Positions 9,356 through 19,478 of a stretch of DNA of 64,000 nucleotides are shown piece after piece. Position numbers and translations under genes: made by a program. Under the pieces are notes generated by a model. It saw only the letters and a program-made list of their open reading frames with translations. It did no database searches and was not told the origin of the DNA. This DNA comes from Fabrea salina. Taxonomy: Eukaryota; Ciliophora; Heterotrichea; Heterotrichida; Fabreidae. Location of the stretch: the NCBI GenBank assembly GCA_022984795.1, contig JALIHJ010000042.1, forward strand, positions 1 through 64,000, given 5' to 3'. Positions within the stretch are counted from its first letter, which is position 1, and every line of letters starts with the position of its first letter.

Positions 9356-11707
9356 ATGATTTCTTTAAACTTGTCAGAAAACTACAACAGCGTCAGTGCT
9401 TTTGAGGGCAAAATTGCACTAGCGGGTGAGTCTGGAATAAGCATAGTGACCAGCAAGTCTCGCTTAAGAAAAATCAACAACAAAGAGACACAATTGGTGA
9501 GGTGGTGGCGAGATGACAAACTAGGAGCATGCAGAGGCAACACTATTGAAGTTTATTCTTCACAAGAGTCGATCTGGCGGAGTGATAAGCATCTCAGGCC
9601 TGTACGGGACCTAACTTGGAGTGAATCAGGACTGCTTACAAGTTGCTCTACTGACTCGATGCTTTATGCCTGGGATTTAAGAACCCAAATACCTGCCATA
9701 ACATTCAACGCAACAAAAGGAGTGGGGATATTTTCGGTTGCTTGGCATCGCTTTTCACACGATATTTTAGCTTCTGCACATGACACAGCAATCAAACTCT
9801 GGGATGCGCGGCTGCCAAGGAAGTCCTTGTACACACTTAAAGCAGCACACCCAGGAAGGATCAATTGCATTGACTGGAGCTACTTAGAAAACGCGGACTT
9901 GCTGAGTTCAGGTTTGCTTTCTTGTTTGAAAGTCTGGAAAACCTCGCCTACGAACATAGTGTCTAAAAACACTTTTCAAAGTTACGCGCCAATCATAAAG
10001 GCTTTGTATGTTCCTAACTCAAACGACATTGTGTACGCTCCAGAGCAAGCAGAGGGGAAGATCCACGTATTGGACGCAGAGGAACTTAAGTTCAAAAAAA
10101 CTATCCATCTGCACGGTGGTGCTTTTGAAGACTTGGACTGGGACTCTTCAGAGTTAGTTACTTTGTCTAGCGAGATGCTTAAAGTCATCAGTTTCGAGAA
10201 TGAGTACCTAGAAGAAAGCAGCAGGGAAGACGAGAGTTTACTTGAGTTCGACAGCGAGATTCCTAACTTCTACAACCACTCTATGAGTCTCGAGGAGGAA
10301 CTGAAGCTTTTGAAGAAAAGTATGCAAAAAGAAGGAGTTTTGGTGGAAGACAAAGGCTTGAAAGGAAGGTACTGCATCATTAGAGTTTCTAACTACAGAA
10401 ACTTCATTAGGTACATGGTTACTTTTCCGTCCAACTATCCTAAGTCGCCTCCAAAATTCATAATGCAGGGAAATTCTTTCAACGACTCTTCAGTGCTGAA
10501 AACACTAGACAAAGGAATTTCGAAGTTAGCTTACTCGCTAAGTTTATCTTCGCAAGGTTGTTTATGCAAAGTGTGCAAACTGATTTTAACTAAGATCAAC
10601 AAACACACTGCTTCGCAAGAAAACTTTATTGAAGGACTGGAACTAGAAAACACGGAAAGCAACCTGGAAGAGGGGCTGTTTCTGAATCAGAAATACTCAC
10701 AGGACTACGTTTCAGTTATCCCAGCTTCTTCTGGACACTTCTGGCATCCTTCTGGGAAGTTGTTTACGTTCTTGTGCTACCAGTCGTCTGAGCAACCTAA
10801 CGAAGGAGAAACTATAACGGATGACTTCTTTGAGGACATAAAAGTGCACCACTTCGACATGGGAATAAAGTAAGTTTTAGTTAGTCCTGAGAAACTCAAC
10901 CCTCAGTATGACATAGACTCTTACTCAAGTCCAAGTTTACTCCGAGCAAAGTCCTTGAAGCACTTACTGCCCTTTTCAGCTGAGTTCTGCAGAGAGATTG
11001 CGTTTTACCAAAGCGACATAAAGAAGAACTGGGACTCAAACAAAGAAATTTGCAAAAGGTTTGGTTTTTTGGAATTTGAGAAGCTGCACAGAGTTTTGCT
11101 GCCCTGCATTGAACTTTGTGAGAGCGAAGAAAACTGGGTTTCGCACCCACTAGGTGTGAAACTAGTTTTAAAGTTAATCCAGCACTACTGGAAATACTCG
11201 GACCAAGTTACTAGTGTACTTTTATGCTTGTTTTTAGTGGATGCATTTAACTACAGGAACCTAGACAAGTCCAACACGGACTTACTTTGTGAAGAACTTA
11301 GGAACACTAAGTTTTCAAACGGTTTGTTTAGTGCAAGTGCACTGAACGTAGTGTTTAGCCACTTAAAAGAATTGAGTGAGTTGCTGCTTTGTTGGGAAAT
11401 CCACACAGGCTCTGCTAAAGTGCAAAAACTAATTCAACCTTTGAATCTGAACAGGTTTTTGCTAACAGGAAGTAAGAGTTTGAACTATAAAAAGCAACAC
11501 ATTTTCACTAAACACCTGAAAAACAAGTGCACTTCTTGTGAAAAAGAGTACTTGATTTGCTGTTTGTGCTTAGGACCTGTGAACGGAATGGCTGTGTTTT
11601 GTGAGCAGTGTGGCCACGGAGGACACTTGAAGCACTTGAAGAGTTGGTTCCGGCATGACTACAGATGCCCTGCTGCTTGTGGTCATAACTGTTTGGCGTA
11701 TAAGTAA
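9356..11707 (+). CDS. WDR59: WDR59-like GATOR2 subunit
   Basis: Two exons joined over a 15-nt intron at 10870-10884 give 778 residues. The N-terminal 290 residues are WD40 repeats (for example LTSCSTDSMLYAWDLR, WHRFSHDILASAHD, IKLWDAR). An RWD-like domain follows near 305-420 (FIRYMVTFPSNYPKSPPKF). The C-terminus is a Cys/His-rich RING-like zinc module (CTSCEKEY, CCLCLGP, FCEQCGHGGHLKHLKSW, CPAACGH). WD40 + RWD + C-terminal RING is the architecture of WDR59, a GATOR2 component (yeast SEA complex) that relieves GATOR1 inhibition of TORC1 at the lysosome or vacuole. Human WDR59 is somewhat longer. Other RWD-WD40-RING proteins such as RWDD-type relatives are less likely. The gene converges on the cyclin gene with 3 nt between stop codons. 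Confidence 0.82.
10870..10884 (+). other. 15-nt intron in WDR59
   Basis: GTAAGTTTTAGTTAG. Removing it joins AA to T (Asn) and keeps one frame from the WD40 region to the RING-like end. Phase 2; if retained, TAA follows immediately. Confidence 0.93.
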
Positions 11708-11710
11708 GTG

Positions 11711-12466
11711 TTAGTTATTAAGCATGTTGACTCTTTTCTTTTCAAAGGAGTGGTTGAATGATTTTAAGTAGAAGTAGTAGTCAGAGTATTCTTCAGGGGA
11801 AATGTACAAACACCAGTGGAGGGAGTTTGCAAAGAGGCTTTCGAGAGTGTTAGTTGAAGAGATTGGGTAGCAGGGGTAAACCCAAGTGAAATCGATGTTC
11901 GAAATGCATATGTCTTCCCAAACTTTACTGGCAATCAGCAAAGCTGAGTAAACAATAGGCCTCCAGTTTTCTAGAGTTATTTGGACTCCAGTGACTCTCA
12001 TCAGCCTTTCTATGTATATAAGCATCATAACTAAACACTCATGCTGCACGTACAATTCTTGGAAAACGGGTTTGATGAAATCGAAAATTTCGCGCACTGT
12101 AGGAGTTGAGTACTTGGGGTGGAGTTCTTCCTGGGAGTAGATGAAGTAAGGCACTACTTCAAAGGCTTCGGAAACTACTTTGGTGTGCCACCTGTGTCAA
12201 TTATACTTTTTTTTGAGGAACTGGTGCTCATTGAACTCTAGAGACTGCGGGGAGGGGTTGGAGGGATTGCTTTGGAGAACGTGGTTTAGAATTATGCGAG
12301 AAACTAGCTTGAGCATGTCGCTCAAGTCGTTGTGGATGGCTTTGATCTCAGTTGGTTCTCTGCTTAAACTTCTCTGAAGGCACAGTTCGAAAGATGCACT
12401 GGGTGACTGGGTGTATGAATTAATTTCTTCTTTAGGGGTTTCTGTGTTTAGTTTACTGTTTCCCAT
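11711..12466 (-). CDS. CCNY: Cyclin Y-like cyclin
   Basis: Two exons joined across a 15-nt intron (12192-12206) give 246 residues. The ATG at 12466 gives MGNSKLN, a good N-myristoylation signal; cyclin Y proteins also begin MGN and are myristoylated. A cyclin box lies near residues 100-215, with TVREIFDFI, CLVMMLIYIERLM, LENWRPIVYSALLIASKVWED and a following ISNIDF typical of the cyclin Y/PHO80 group, where the segment after KVWED contacts the CDK. Expected partners are CDK14/16 (PFTAIRE/PCTAIRE) kinases at membranes. The membrane location rests on the MGN start alone. It converges on WDR59 with a 3-nt gap. Confidence 0.8.
12192..12206 (-). other. 15-nt intron in cyclin Y-like gene
   Basis: GTATAATTGACACAG on the minus strand. 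Phase 2: AA+G restores Lys and the frame passes into the cyclin box. It is the least typical 5' end in the window (GTAT), but A is kept at position 10. If retained, it gives an in-frame TGA. Confidence 0.88.
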
Positions 12467-12566
12467 TATGCAGTTTATAATGAAGTATTTAAAGTTTTAT
12501 TGCATTTAATTCAATAAATTTTATAAGTTCCAGAACTGGGAGTACTGTGAAGCCATAATAAATAAA

Positions 12567-13778
12567 ATGGAAGGTAATTCTTTTCAATCCGCTAAATCTG
12601 AAATGTCCAAAGACTCTCAAAAACTAGAGGAAATCTCCAAAGCTGTAAGCTATAAACTAAAGCATGCTGATACCAGCAAAGAATCCCTTTTGGGCCTTAT
12701 AGAGCAGTATAACAGTGACTTCGATACTGCTTTTGAATTGGCCCAAAAATACTTAGAAAGAAGTACCCAGAGAAAAAAGTACGATGAATTCTTAGCTGAG
12801 CAAAACAGCCAGTTAAGAGAGAAAGTCCTTGAAATGAACTTTAAGTTGAACGAGTTGCAAAGAAACATGAATTGCAAACAGGAAAAAATTGAAAGGCTCT
12901 ATTCTGAGTTATATGAAACTGAAAAGTCAAATATGCAAGCTGAGTCAAGGAACAGAAGACTCAGAAGGGACCTCGATAAGGCCCTTAAAGAATCAGAAGC
13001 CAAAGAGGCCTTAATTAAGGACTATGAACTCGAAAAAAAAGAACTTTACTACTACAAAGAAGAAGTGCATAACTCCATGAAACAGAAAATCAAAAACTGT
13101 AAACTCAAACTCCAGAAACACAAGGAAACAAACAAAGTTTTGAGTTCCAAAATCCCAGAATTAGAAAAGTCACTTCTGCTGATCAAAAGCAAGTACGAAA
13201 GTCTCAAAACTTCTAAGTCGAAGCTAGAAAAAAGATACAATGACTTAGTTGGGGTATACCAAACAATCCTTCAAGAAAACCAAAGACTCAAGTCAGAACT
13301 TAGAGAAAGCTCTGGCACTGTGAAACGACTGAAAGTTCACCAAAAAACTCTTGAAAAAGAGTGCGAAAAGTTGCGGGATGAACTAATGCTTGACGAAGAA
13401 CTTAACATAGACGACAACGACAACTACGAACAACAAAACAACGAAAGTAACAACGCCGTTTTTTGGATATGTTCTAAAAGTCCCCGGAGCCAACTTTCAA
13501 CTGTAAAATCAAGTGAAATTTCAATTCACGCTACTAAGCCCAAAGAATCCTTTAGTATCTCCACGCACGAAACAGAACATGAAGAACCAGTTGATGTGAT
13601 ATACGAGTACTTCCACTTGACTTGCCAGGCTGTTAAGTTAAACAGCAAGTACTGCAACCACATCGAGTACATGCCTGTTGACGACCTTTACCAAGAAGTT
13701 ATCAAGAGGTGCATTCCCTTCAACCAGTGGTATCGATTTGTAAACGACTACTTGAATTCAGCGATCAAAAGCTGTTAA
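12567..13778 (+). CDS. Long coiled-coil protein
   Basis: A single-exon protein of 403 residues, ATG preceded by AATAAATAAA. Residues about 10-270 are nearly continuous coiled coil rich in Lys, Glu and Leu (RKKYDEFLAEQNSQLREKV, LEKRYNDLVGVYQTILQENQ). A low-complexity Asp/Asn stretch (DDNDNYEQQNNESNN) and a Ser-rich linker lead to a C-terminal folded-looking segment (IYEYFHLTCQAVKLNSKY ... YRFVNDYLNSAIKSC). The pattern suits a centrosomal, basal-body or cytoskeletal scaffold, but I recognise no family. It lies head-to-head with the cyclin gene, 100 nt apart, and 27 nt upstream of the acyltransferase gene on the same strand. Confidence 0.8.
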   Translation: MEGNSFQSAKSEMSKDSQKLEEISKAVSYKLKHADTSKESLLGLIEQYNSDFDTAFELAQKYLERSTQRKKYDEFLAEQNSQLREKVLEMNFKLNELQRNMNCKQEKIERLYSELYETEKSNMQAESRNRRLRRDLDKALKESEAKEALIKDYELEKKELYYYKEEVHNSMKQKIKNCKLKLQKHKETNKVLSSKIPELEKSLLLIKSKYESLKTSKSKLEKRYNDLVGVYQTILQENQRLKSELRESSGTVKRLKVHQKTLEKECEKLRDELMLDEELNIDDNDNYEQQNNESNNAVFWICSKSPRSQLSTVKSSEISIHATKPKESFSISTHETEHEEPVDVIYEYFHLTCQAVKLNSKYCNHIEYMPVDDLYQEVIKRCIPFNQWYRFVNDYLNSAIKSC

Positions 13779-13805
13779 TTAATATAAATAGCTGGTAAGA
13801 TAAAG

Positions 13806-15548
13806 ATGTTTTACCAAATAGCCAAGTACTTTCTGAAGTAAAGTTTACACAGACTAGTTTCTGCGTTCTTCTTCCAAGAAGTAGAAACTGTGGGAAAGCA
13901 CCTTACCCCTGAAAGTGGGCCTGTGATTCTTTGCGGGAACCACTCCAATCAGTTTGTGGACCCTTTGTTGATTCTGAGTGAATGTTCAAGAGAAACTAGT
14001 TTTTTGATAGCAGCAAGTGTAAGTTTCACTTAGTCCATGCAAAAACGAGTAGTGGGCACTTTTGCTAGGATGCTGCACGCTATTCCTGTCGTTAGGCCTC
14101 AAGACATTGTTAAACAAGGTACAGGACTAATTACTTACGACTCTAACTCAGGCAAAGTCATTGGAAGTGGCACAATGTTTTCTTCGGAAGTCAAGTCTGG
14201 AGACGTTCTGAACCCTGAAGGCTTCAATGTAGTAGTTAAGTCAGTTGAGTCAGACAAAGTGATAGTTCCTGCTAAGCCCTGTGAAGGTCTAAAGGACATG
14301 CAGTTCAAAATCCAGCCCAAAATAGACCAGTCTGAAATATACGAGTCAGTGCAGAGAGAACTAAGAACTGGAAGGTGCGTAGGGATTTTTCCTGAGGGGG
14401 GCTCCCACGACCGCACGACTTTACTGCCCTTGAAAGCAGGAGTCTGTTTGATGGCTTTGGGAACTATGGCTAGGTACAACGTGCCTGTGACTATTCAGTG
14501 CGTAGGCCTCAACTACTTCAGAGGCCACAAGTTTAGGTCAAAAGCAGTGGTTAACTTTGGAGTTCCTTACAAAGTTCCCAAAGAACTAGCCAAGACTTTT
14601 CTCCAGGACAGAACTAAGGCAGTGGGAGCACTTTTGAAACAAATTGAAAAAAGACTGCAGGAAGTTTGGGTGACAGCCCCGAGTTACGAAGAACTTTCGT
14701 ACGTCTTCATGGCTAGGAGGGTTTATAAGCCCAACGAGCTCAGGAACGACCCTGTACTGGACATGGACATGAACATTAAGTTTGCTAAGGGCTACAGAGT
14801 TCTTAAGGAAAACTACCCCGACAGTGAAGAGTTAAAAGAAACTGTAGAGGCAGTGGTAAAGTACTCCAAAGACCTGAAAAGGCTGGGTCTGCACGACTAC
14901 CAACTGAGACTCAAAAGCATTTCGAAGAAAAAAATGTTGGCGTACTCCTTGGTAACACTGGTGCGGATCATGACAGCACTGCTGGTGGCTCTTCCAGGGA
15001 CAGTGTTTGCAGGTATTCTGGGACTGCTGGTTAACTGGATAGCTGAAAAAGAAAGGCAAAAAGCACTGGCTAAGTCTTCAGTTAAAATCCACGGGTACGA
15101 TGTTTTAGCTTCTTTCAAGGTGGTTTACGGGTTTGTGCTCATTATAGTTATATCTGTTTCCCTGGGAGTAGGTTACTTCTTTTACTCGTACTGTAAGTTC
15201 CACTTAGACACACTTGACTCCTTGCAAGCTGCCTTAGTTAGGTTTTTGCTTTTCATGGCAGTTTGGCCAACTTACTTCTACATTTCGATAGTGCTTTCTG
15301 ACAGGGCTTTTGAGTTGCTGGGCAGACTCCATGCTAGAATACTAAGCATTTTGTCGCCCAGCAAACTCGAAAAACTCCAGCTTGAAAGAGAACAAGTTAA
15401 GGAAAAAGTAACTAAGCTAGTCAACAAGTACGGACCCCAGATCTTTCCTGGACTCAAGCCTGGAAGTGCGTTCAAGCAACTCCAGCACTCCCAACTCGAA
15501 CAAATGATCAACGAAGCATTTGGGTCCCTTAGTGAAATAGGGTTATAA
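13806..15548 (+). CDS. Gpt2/Sct1-type glycerol-3-phosphate acyltransferase
   Basis: Three exons with 15-nt introns at 13838-13852 and 14019-14033 give 570 residues; the first exon is only 32 nt. The acyltransferase motif HSNQFVDP (residues about 41-48) matches the HANQFVDP block of yeast Gpt2/Sct1, and GIFPEGGSHDRT near 183-194 is the matching motif III with the glycerol-3-phosphate-binding FPEGG. Both come into frame only when the introns are removed. Hydrophobic spans lie at about 375-410, 430-455 and 460-480, consistent with an ER membrane enzyme making lysophosphatidate from glycerol-3-phosphate or dihydroxyacetone phosphate in glycerolipid synthesis. Its stop codon abuts that of the opposite-strand kinesin gene with no bases between. 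Confidence 0.9.
13838..13852 (+). other. 15-nt intron 1 in acyltransferase
   Basis: GTAAAGTTTACACAG. Phase 2; splicing joins MFYQIAKYFLK to LVSAFFF. Retention gives TAA at once. Confidence 0.92.
14019..14033 (+). other. 15-nt intron 2 in acyltransferase
   Basis: GTAAGTTTCACTTAG. Phase 0, between AGT and TCC; retention gives five codons ending in TAG. Confidence 0.93.
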
Positions 15549-18080
15549 TTATCTACGGTAAGTAGTTGAGTTTACGAATGCTGAAACCACAGGTCGTTTA
15601 TGGCTTCTGAAGTTGTTGTAGTATATGGTTGTAGCTGGCCGTTTAAAAGAGTTGCTGGAGTTAACTCTAGATAAAGACTCTGTTACAAACAGTCCTTTTT
15701 CTTGGGAGTCCTTTGCGTCTATTCTGTTCCTAACTAAAACGGAGTACTTTTGCTGCAGAGCTTCTTTGTCTGACTTCAGAGTTTCAATTTCACTTTGGAG
15801 TTTCTGTATTTCTTGAGACTTAGTGGTTTCCTTTTCTTCTAAGTTGTCTATTTTGCTCTTAACTGACCTAACTGCTTCCTGCAAGCTTTTTCCGTAGTCC
15901 TTTAAGTTAGAGGCATTTAGGGTGTTGAGGTCTGTTTTCGAAACTTCTTCTGGAAGGACTTTTGGCTTTACAGGGGAGTCTTCCAGAGGAGTTGTTAGTT
16001 TCCTCAGACTTCTGGAACTGGAAAAGGTGTTTTTTGCAGAGGAAAGCAGAGTCTGGGAAAAGGTACGTTTGAACAGTCTAGCCTGGGCGTTTTGGGGTCC
16101 TAAGTACTTGAACAAGCAAGGGTACTTGTGGGGGTCAGGGGGCTGGATGCGGTCTTTGTTGGGGATAAGTATGGGTTTGATTCCTTTGTTGTAAGTGCCT
16201 TCTTCTATGTTGTGTATGAGTTTTCCTTGTTGTTGAACTACTTGGAACAAACTTAAGGTTTCTTGTTTGAGTTTGAGAGTTTCTTTGTCCTTCTTTTTGT
16301 TGTAAGTTGCTATTTCTTGGCGGAAGTTAAGAATTACTTCTTCCTTTTCTCTGATGTAGGCACTGAACTGCTCTTTTATGTTCTCAAGTTTGACCTTTAA
16401 AAAAGCTTCGTTTTCTTTGAAGGTTTGGCGCAGCGAAGACTCTTCTTGGGCGCGACTCAGCTCTATAACTTCAGCCAGGTTCTTGGCATCTGAAGAAGAC
16501 CCCTTCATGTCGTGACGGATGTTTTGGATTGCAGCTGACTTCTCTTCCAAAACCAAGTGGGTGTTTAAAAGGAGTTTTTCTAGGTTCTCAGTAAGTGTTT
16601 GGTCTTCTGCTCCTCCGAAGTCGACGTCTTTGAAGCCTTCGATTTGGTGCTTGACTTCTATGATTGTGTTTTGCAACTCAGTTAGTTCTCTTTTCCTTTT
16701 GGCGTTGTTGCTCATTTGGACTATTTTGATTTCTTCCATGAGTTTTTTTCTTTCGTAGAGTTTTTTCTCCAGTAGTTGTTTGTTGCTCTTGAGTTGCTCC
16801 ACAGTGCTGATGGCGTCTCTGTGCTTTTCAGCTAACTTGAATTCACTTGTGGCAGCTTCAGCGTTGGCAATTCTTTCTAGGTCTGCTTTGATTCCTATGA
16901 GTTTTCCGAACTGCTTCAGTTTGAGTTTGTAGGAAGACTCAGCTTTTTGGATGCTGTCTTTGAAGTCTGAAATTTCTTCCTGGAGTCTCTGCATTCTTTC
17001 TGCGTCTTCCCTGATGCCTCCTTCCTTGTTGCTGATTTTGGTGACTCTTCTTAGTTTTTTGTCTATGTAAAAAATAGACTTTAGGTACTCCAGAAGGTTT
17101 TGTGTTTGGGGCAGTTTCGAAGGAGAAGTGTCTACTGTAGCTATCAAGGTGTTGAGTGAACTCCCTGACAAAGAGTTTTGCAAGCAGTGAGTCAGTTTGT
17201 TGCACTTGTAGGGGATGCTTGCTATTTGGACTCCTTTGCTTGACAAAAACAGTTTGTTGAGTATGTACTTCAAAGCCTGGAGTGAGTTTTCAGGTTTGCT
17301 GAGGTTGGACTTTTCAACATTGTAGTCTAGGTTCTGGGTGTCAGCATTTACAAGCTCCACAATGTTAAGTCGTCCACTTTTGGTTTCGTAAGCGTTGGCT
17401 GACTTGAGTTTTTGGCTAACAGTGATTGTTAGGATGGTGTGGCTGAAGTTCTGGATGGGGCCTTTGGACTTTTCTAGTTGTTTGCGCATTAAAAAACCCG
17501 AAGTAACTATTTCAATGATTTCTTCGGCAGTCATCACCTGGACTAAGGAAACTCCTTCTATGTAGGACCTGCCCTGGGCTTCTTTAACAGGTAAGTTTTG
17601 TTTGTCGTAGACTTCAAGTACTGGTGAGTGCTTGTTAGTGTAGGCAAGTCCAAGGTCCCTAACGCTGTCATTGAAGATCTCAAAGAAACTCACTACCACT
17701 CCAATGTGCATTTGTTCTGAATTAGCTCGAATTTGTTCGAAAAGTTGGTGTAGAATAGGAATGGATATTCCGTTTTGGAGTCCAGAATCAGTCAGGTGCC
17801 CTAAAAGAGTGTGGGACTTACCGCTTTGGTCGTCGCCACAAGCCAGCAAAGTAGCGTTGTTTCCTGAAAGCAAGTGGTCTACTACTGGGGCTCCAATTTG
17901 TTCGAATACTTGTCGGTTCGTTTCCTGGGGTTCAAATATCGAAGAAAAGTAGTAGGGTTCAGACTTGTTTGGTTCGATGAATAGTTGCAGTTCAGTTTTT
18001 TGTTGGTTTAGTCGGTAAGTGTTTTGGTCGACTTCGGTGGGTTTGAGTCTAAGTGCCAAGTTGATTTTTCTTGAAACCAT
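15549..18080 (-). CDS. Divergent kinesin-like protein
   Basis: A single-exon protein of 843 residues. The first 345 or so residues have the kinesin motor layout: YYFSSIFEPQETNRQVFEQ, a P-loop region ACGDDQSGKSHTLLG, SFFEIFNDSVRDLG, FSHTILTITV (switch I position), NIVELVNADTQN (switch II position) and NKLTHCLQNSLSGSSLNT near the motor end. Coiled coil follows from about 355 to 650, then a Lys/Ser-rich tail with a further coil near 720-790. Compared with ordinary kinesins the switch I NxxSSRSH and switch II DLAGSE blocks are lost, so ATP-driven motility is doubtful while a microtubule-binding or structural role is possible. The subfamily is not recognised. The stop is directly abutted by the convergent acyltransferase stop. 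Confidence 0.8.
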   Translation of the reverse strand: MVSRKINLALRLKPTEVDQNTYRLNQQKTELQLFIEPNKSEPYYFSSIFEPQETNRQVFEQIGAPVVDHLLSGNNATLLACGDDQSGKSHTLLGHLTDSGLQNGISIPILHQLFEQIRANSEQMHIGVVVSFFEIFNDSVRDLGLAYTNKHSPVLEVYDKQNLPVKEAQGRSYIEGVSLVQVMTAEEIIEIVTSGFLMRKQLEKSKGPIQNFSHTILTITVSQKLKSANAYETKSGRLNIVELVNADTQNLDYNVEKSNLSKPENSLQALKYILNKLFLSSKGVQIASIPYKCNKLTHCLQNSLSGSSLNTLIATVDTSPSKLPQTQNLLEYLKSIFYIDKKLRRVTKISNKEGGIREDAERMQRLQEEISDFKDSIQKAESSYKLKLKQFGKLIGIKADLERIANAEAATSEFKLAEKHRDAISTVEQLKSNKQLLEKKLYERKKLMEEIKIVQMSNNAKRKRELTELQNTIIEVKHQIEGFKDVDFGGAEDQTLTENLEKLLLNTHLVLEEKSAAIQNIRHDMKGSSSDAKNLAEVIELSRAQEESSLRQTFKENEAFLKVKLENIKEQFSAYIREKEEVILNFRQEIATYNKKKDKETLKLKQETLSLFQVVQQQGKLIHNIEEGTYNKGIKPILIPNKDRIQPPDPHKYPCLFKYLGPQNAQARLFKRTFSQTLLSSAKNTFSSSRSLRKLTTPLEDSPVKPKVLPEEVSKTDLNTLNASNLKDYGKSLQEAVRSVKSKIDNLEEKETTKSQEIQKLQSEIETLKSDKEALQQKYSVLVRNRIDAKDSQEKGLFVTESLSRVNSSNSFKRPATTIYYNNFRSHKRPVVSAFVNSTTYRR

Positions 18081-18167
18081 GTTGTTTATAATGTTAGTTG
18101 TTCAATAATTACTTGCAGGTGCACTTAACCAACTCTGTCTAAAGATGTCTAACTGTAAAATTTAAAC

Positions 18168-19472
18168 ATGGAACAAATGTTTCCAAAGACAGCTCCTTCC
18201 CATAGACTAGGAACCCCTCCCCACAGTTTCGTGCAAAGAGTTGAAAGGTTATTTAAGAACAAGAACTCCAAAAACCACTTCGAAAACAAACTAGGAAGCA
18301 CCACTCCACACATCCAGAAAAAACTCGACATACTCACCACTAGCAGGGGCAACAAACCCCTTAAAGCCAACAAAACCTTCTATGAAAAATACAGCCGAAT
18401 TTGGAAAAAACCCAAACAAAACAAAGCCAGTGCATTGGCACTGCACCAAACCCTTTCCAAACTGCAGCTGAAGTTAGTAGTCTCTGTCTTTTCAGAACTA
18501 AAACCCTCGCAAACTCAACCAAACCCTCTAGCTGCTGTGAAGTGCCCCAAGTGCAGCTACGCAGGACTGCAACTTTTAACTTCTTCCACCAAAGAAAACA
18601 TTTCCCCTCGTTTTATGGACAAAATTAAACTTATTCTTCCTTCAGCCCAAGAATTCTCAGCCACTCGGAAATTCGGGAACAGCAGATTCATCCAATCCAA
18701 CACAGTCACTGAGAACTCCTTTGCAGAAGGAGGCTCTCCGGAACCCCAAGACTTCAGAAAGCAAGTTAAAAAGATTTCTGACTTAGGAGACATCAGTGAA
18801 ATTCCTTTTGACCCTCTAGAAATAAGTTCTTTGGGGTCGCCAGACTTAGCCTCAAGCAGGCAGTTTGAACACAAACCTCCTATTAAGTACGAACAGTCTC
18901 TGCGGAAGCCAAGAGACGAAGTCTCCTTTGAGGTTCAGGGAGAAGCGACTGAACTTCCAAAACCCCAAGAAGACTCCAAACAAAGGTACAACGTTCCTCG
19001 TTTGAACTTCAGCGAACTGGTGGCTTCCAAACAAACCAAAAAAGGAAACTTTTCTCCTGAGAAAATGTCAATAGAGGTACTTACAGGTTCGCCTACGCCT
19101 TCGAAGAACGAGTTAAGCATCTCCAAAGGTCTACAAAAAGCAGCTTACGAAAACTCTGGGAAACTTTCTCAAAAAGAAAACGAAGAGTACTCTTTGACGT
19201 TTGAGTTCAGTAGGGACGAAATCGACTACAGGAAACCCAAGAACCCCATGACCAGCACCTTTGGAAACAACCAAATGCCTAAAATTTGCAACTTGAGTGC
19301 AATAGAACGCAAAAACTCTAGAGTGCTGGACGACTCTTTGTTCTCTGAGTACGAAGAACCTTCTAAAACTGCCAAAACTGCTTACAGGATATTTCACTCC
19401 AAACTAGCGAAGTTCATATATAGGAGAAAAGTGGTTGGGTTCTACGCTTTGTCACAAGTGTTGTTTAAGTAG
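18168..19472 (+). CDS. Unknown Ser/Lys-rich protein
   Basis: A 434-residue single-exon protein whose ATG is followed by EQMFPKTAPSHRLGTPPHSF. Composition is hydrophilic, rich in Ser, Lys, Pro and Glu, as in disordered proteins. A single CxxC occurs near residue 125 (CPKCSYAGLQ), and several Ser/Thr-Pro sites (GSPEPQ, GSPTPSKNE) could be phosphorylated. The C-terminal segment (KTAYRIFHSKLAKFIYRRKVVGFYALSQVLFK, residues about 402-434) is basic-aromatic, resembles an IQ-like or amphipathic helix, and may be the functional core. No family recognised. It lies 87 nt from the kinesin start in divergent orientation and converges on the VPS13-like gene with a 6-nt gap. Confidence 0.75.
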   Translation: MEQMFPKTAPSHRLGTPPHSFVQRVERLFKNKNSKNHFENKLGSTTPHIQKKLDILTTSRGNKPLKANKTFYEKYSRIWKKPKQNKASALALHQTLSKLQLKLVVSVFSELKPSQTQPNPLAAVKCPKCSYAGLQLLTSSTKENISPRFMDKIKLILPSAQEFSATRKFGNSRFIQSNTVTENSFAEGGSPEPQDFRKQVKKISDLGDISEIPFDPLEISSLGSPDLASSRQFEHKPPIKYEQSLRKPRDEVSFEVQGEATELPKPQEDSKQRYNVPRLNFSELVASKQTKKGNFSPEKMSIEVLTGSPTPSKNELSISKGLQKAAYENSGKLSQKENEEYSLTFEFSRDEIDYRKPKNPMTSTFGNNQMPKICNLSAIERKNSRVLDDSLFSEYEEPSKTAKTAYRIFHSKLAKFIYRRKVVGFYALSQVLFK

Positions 19473-19478
19473 TATAAA

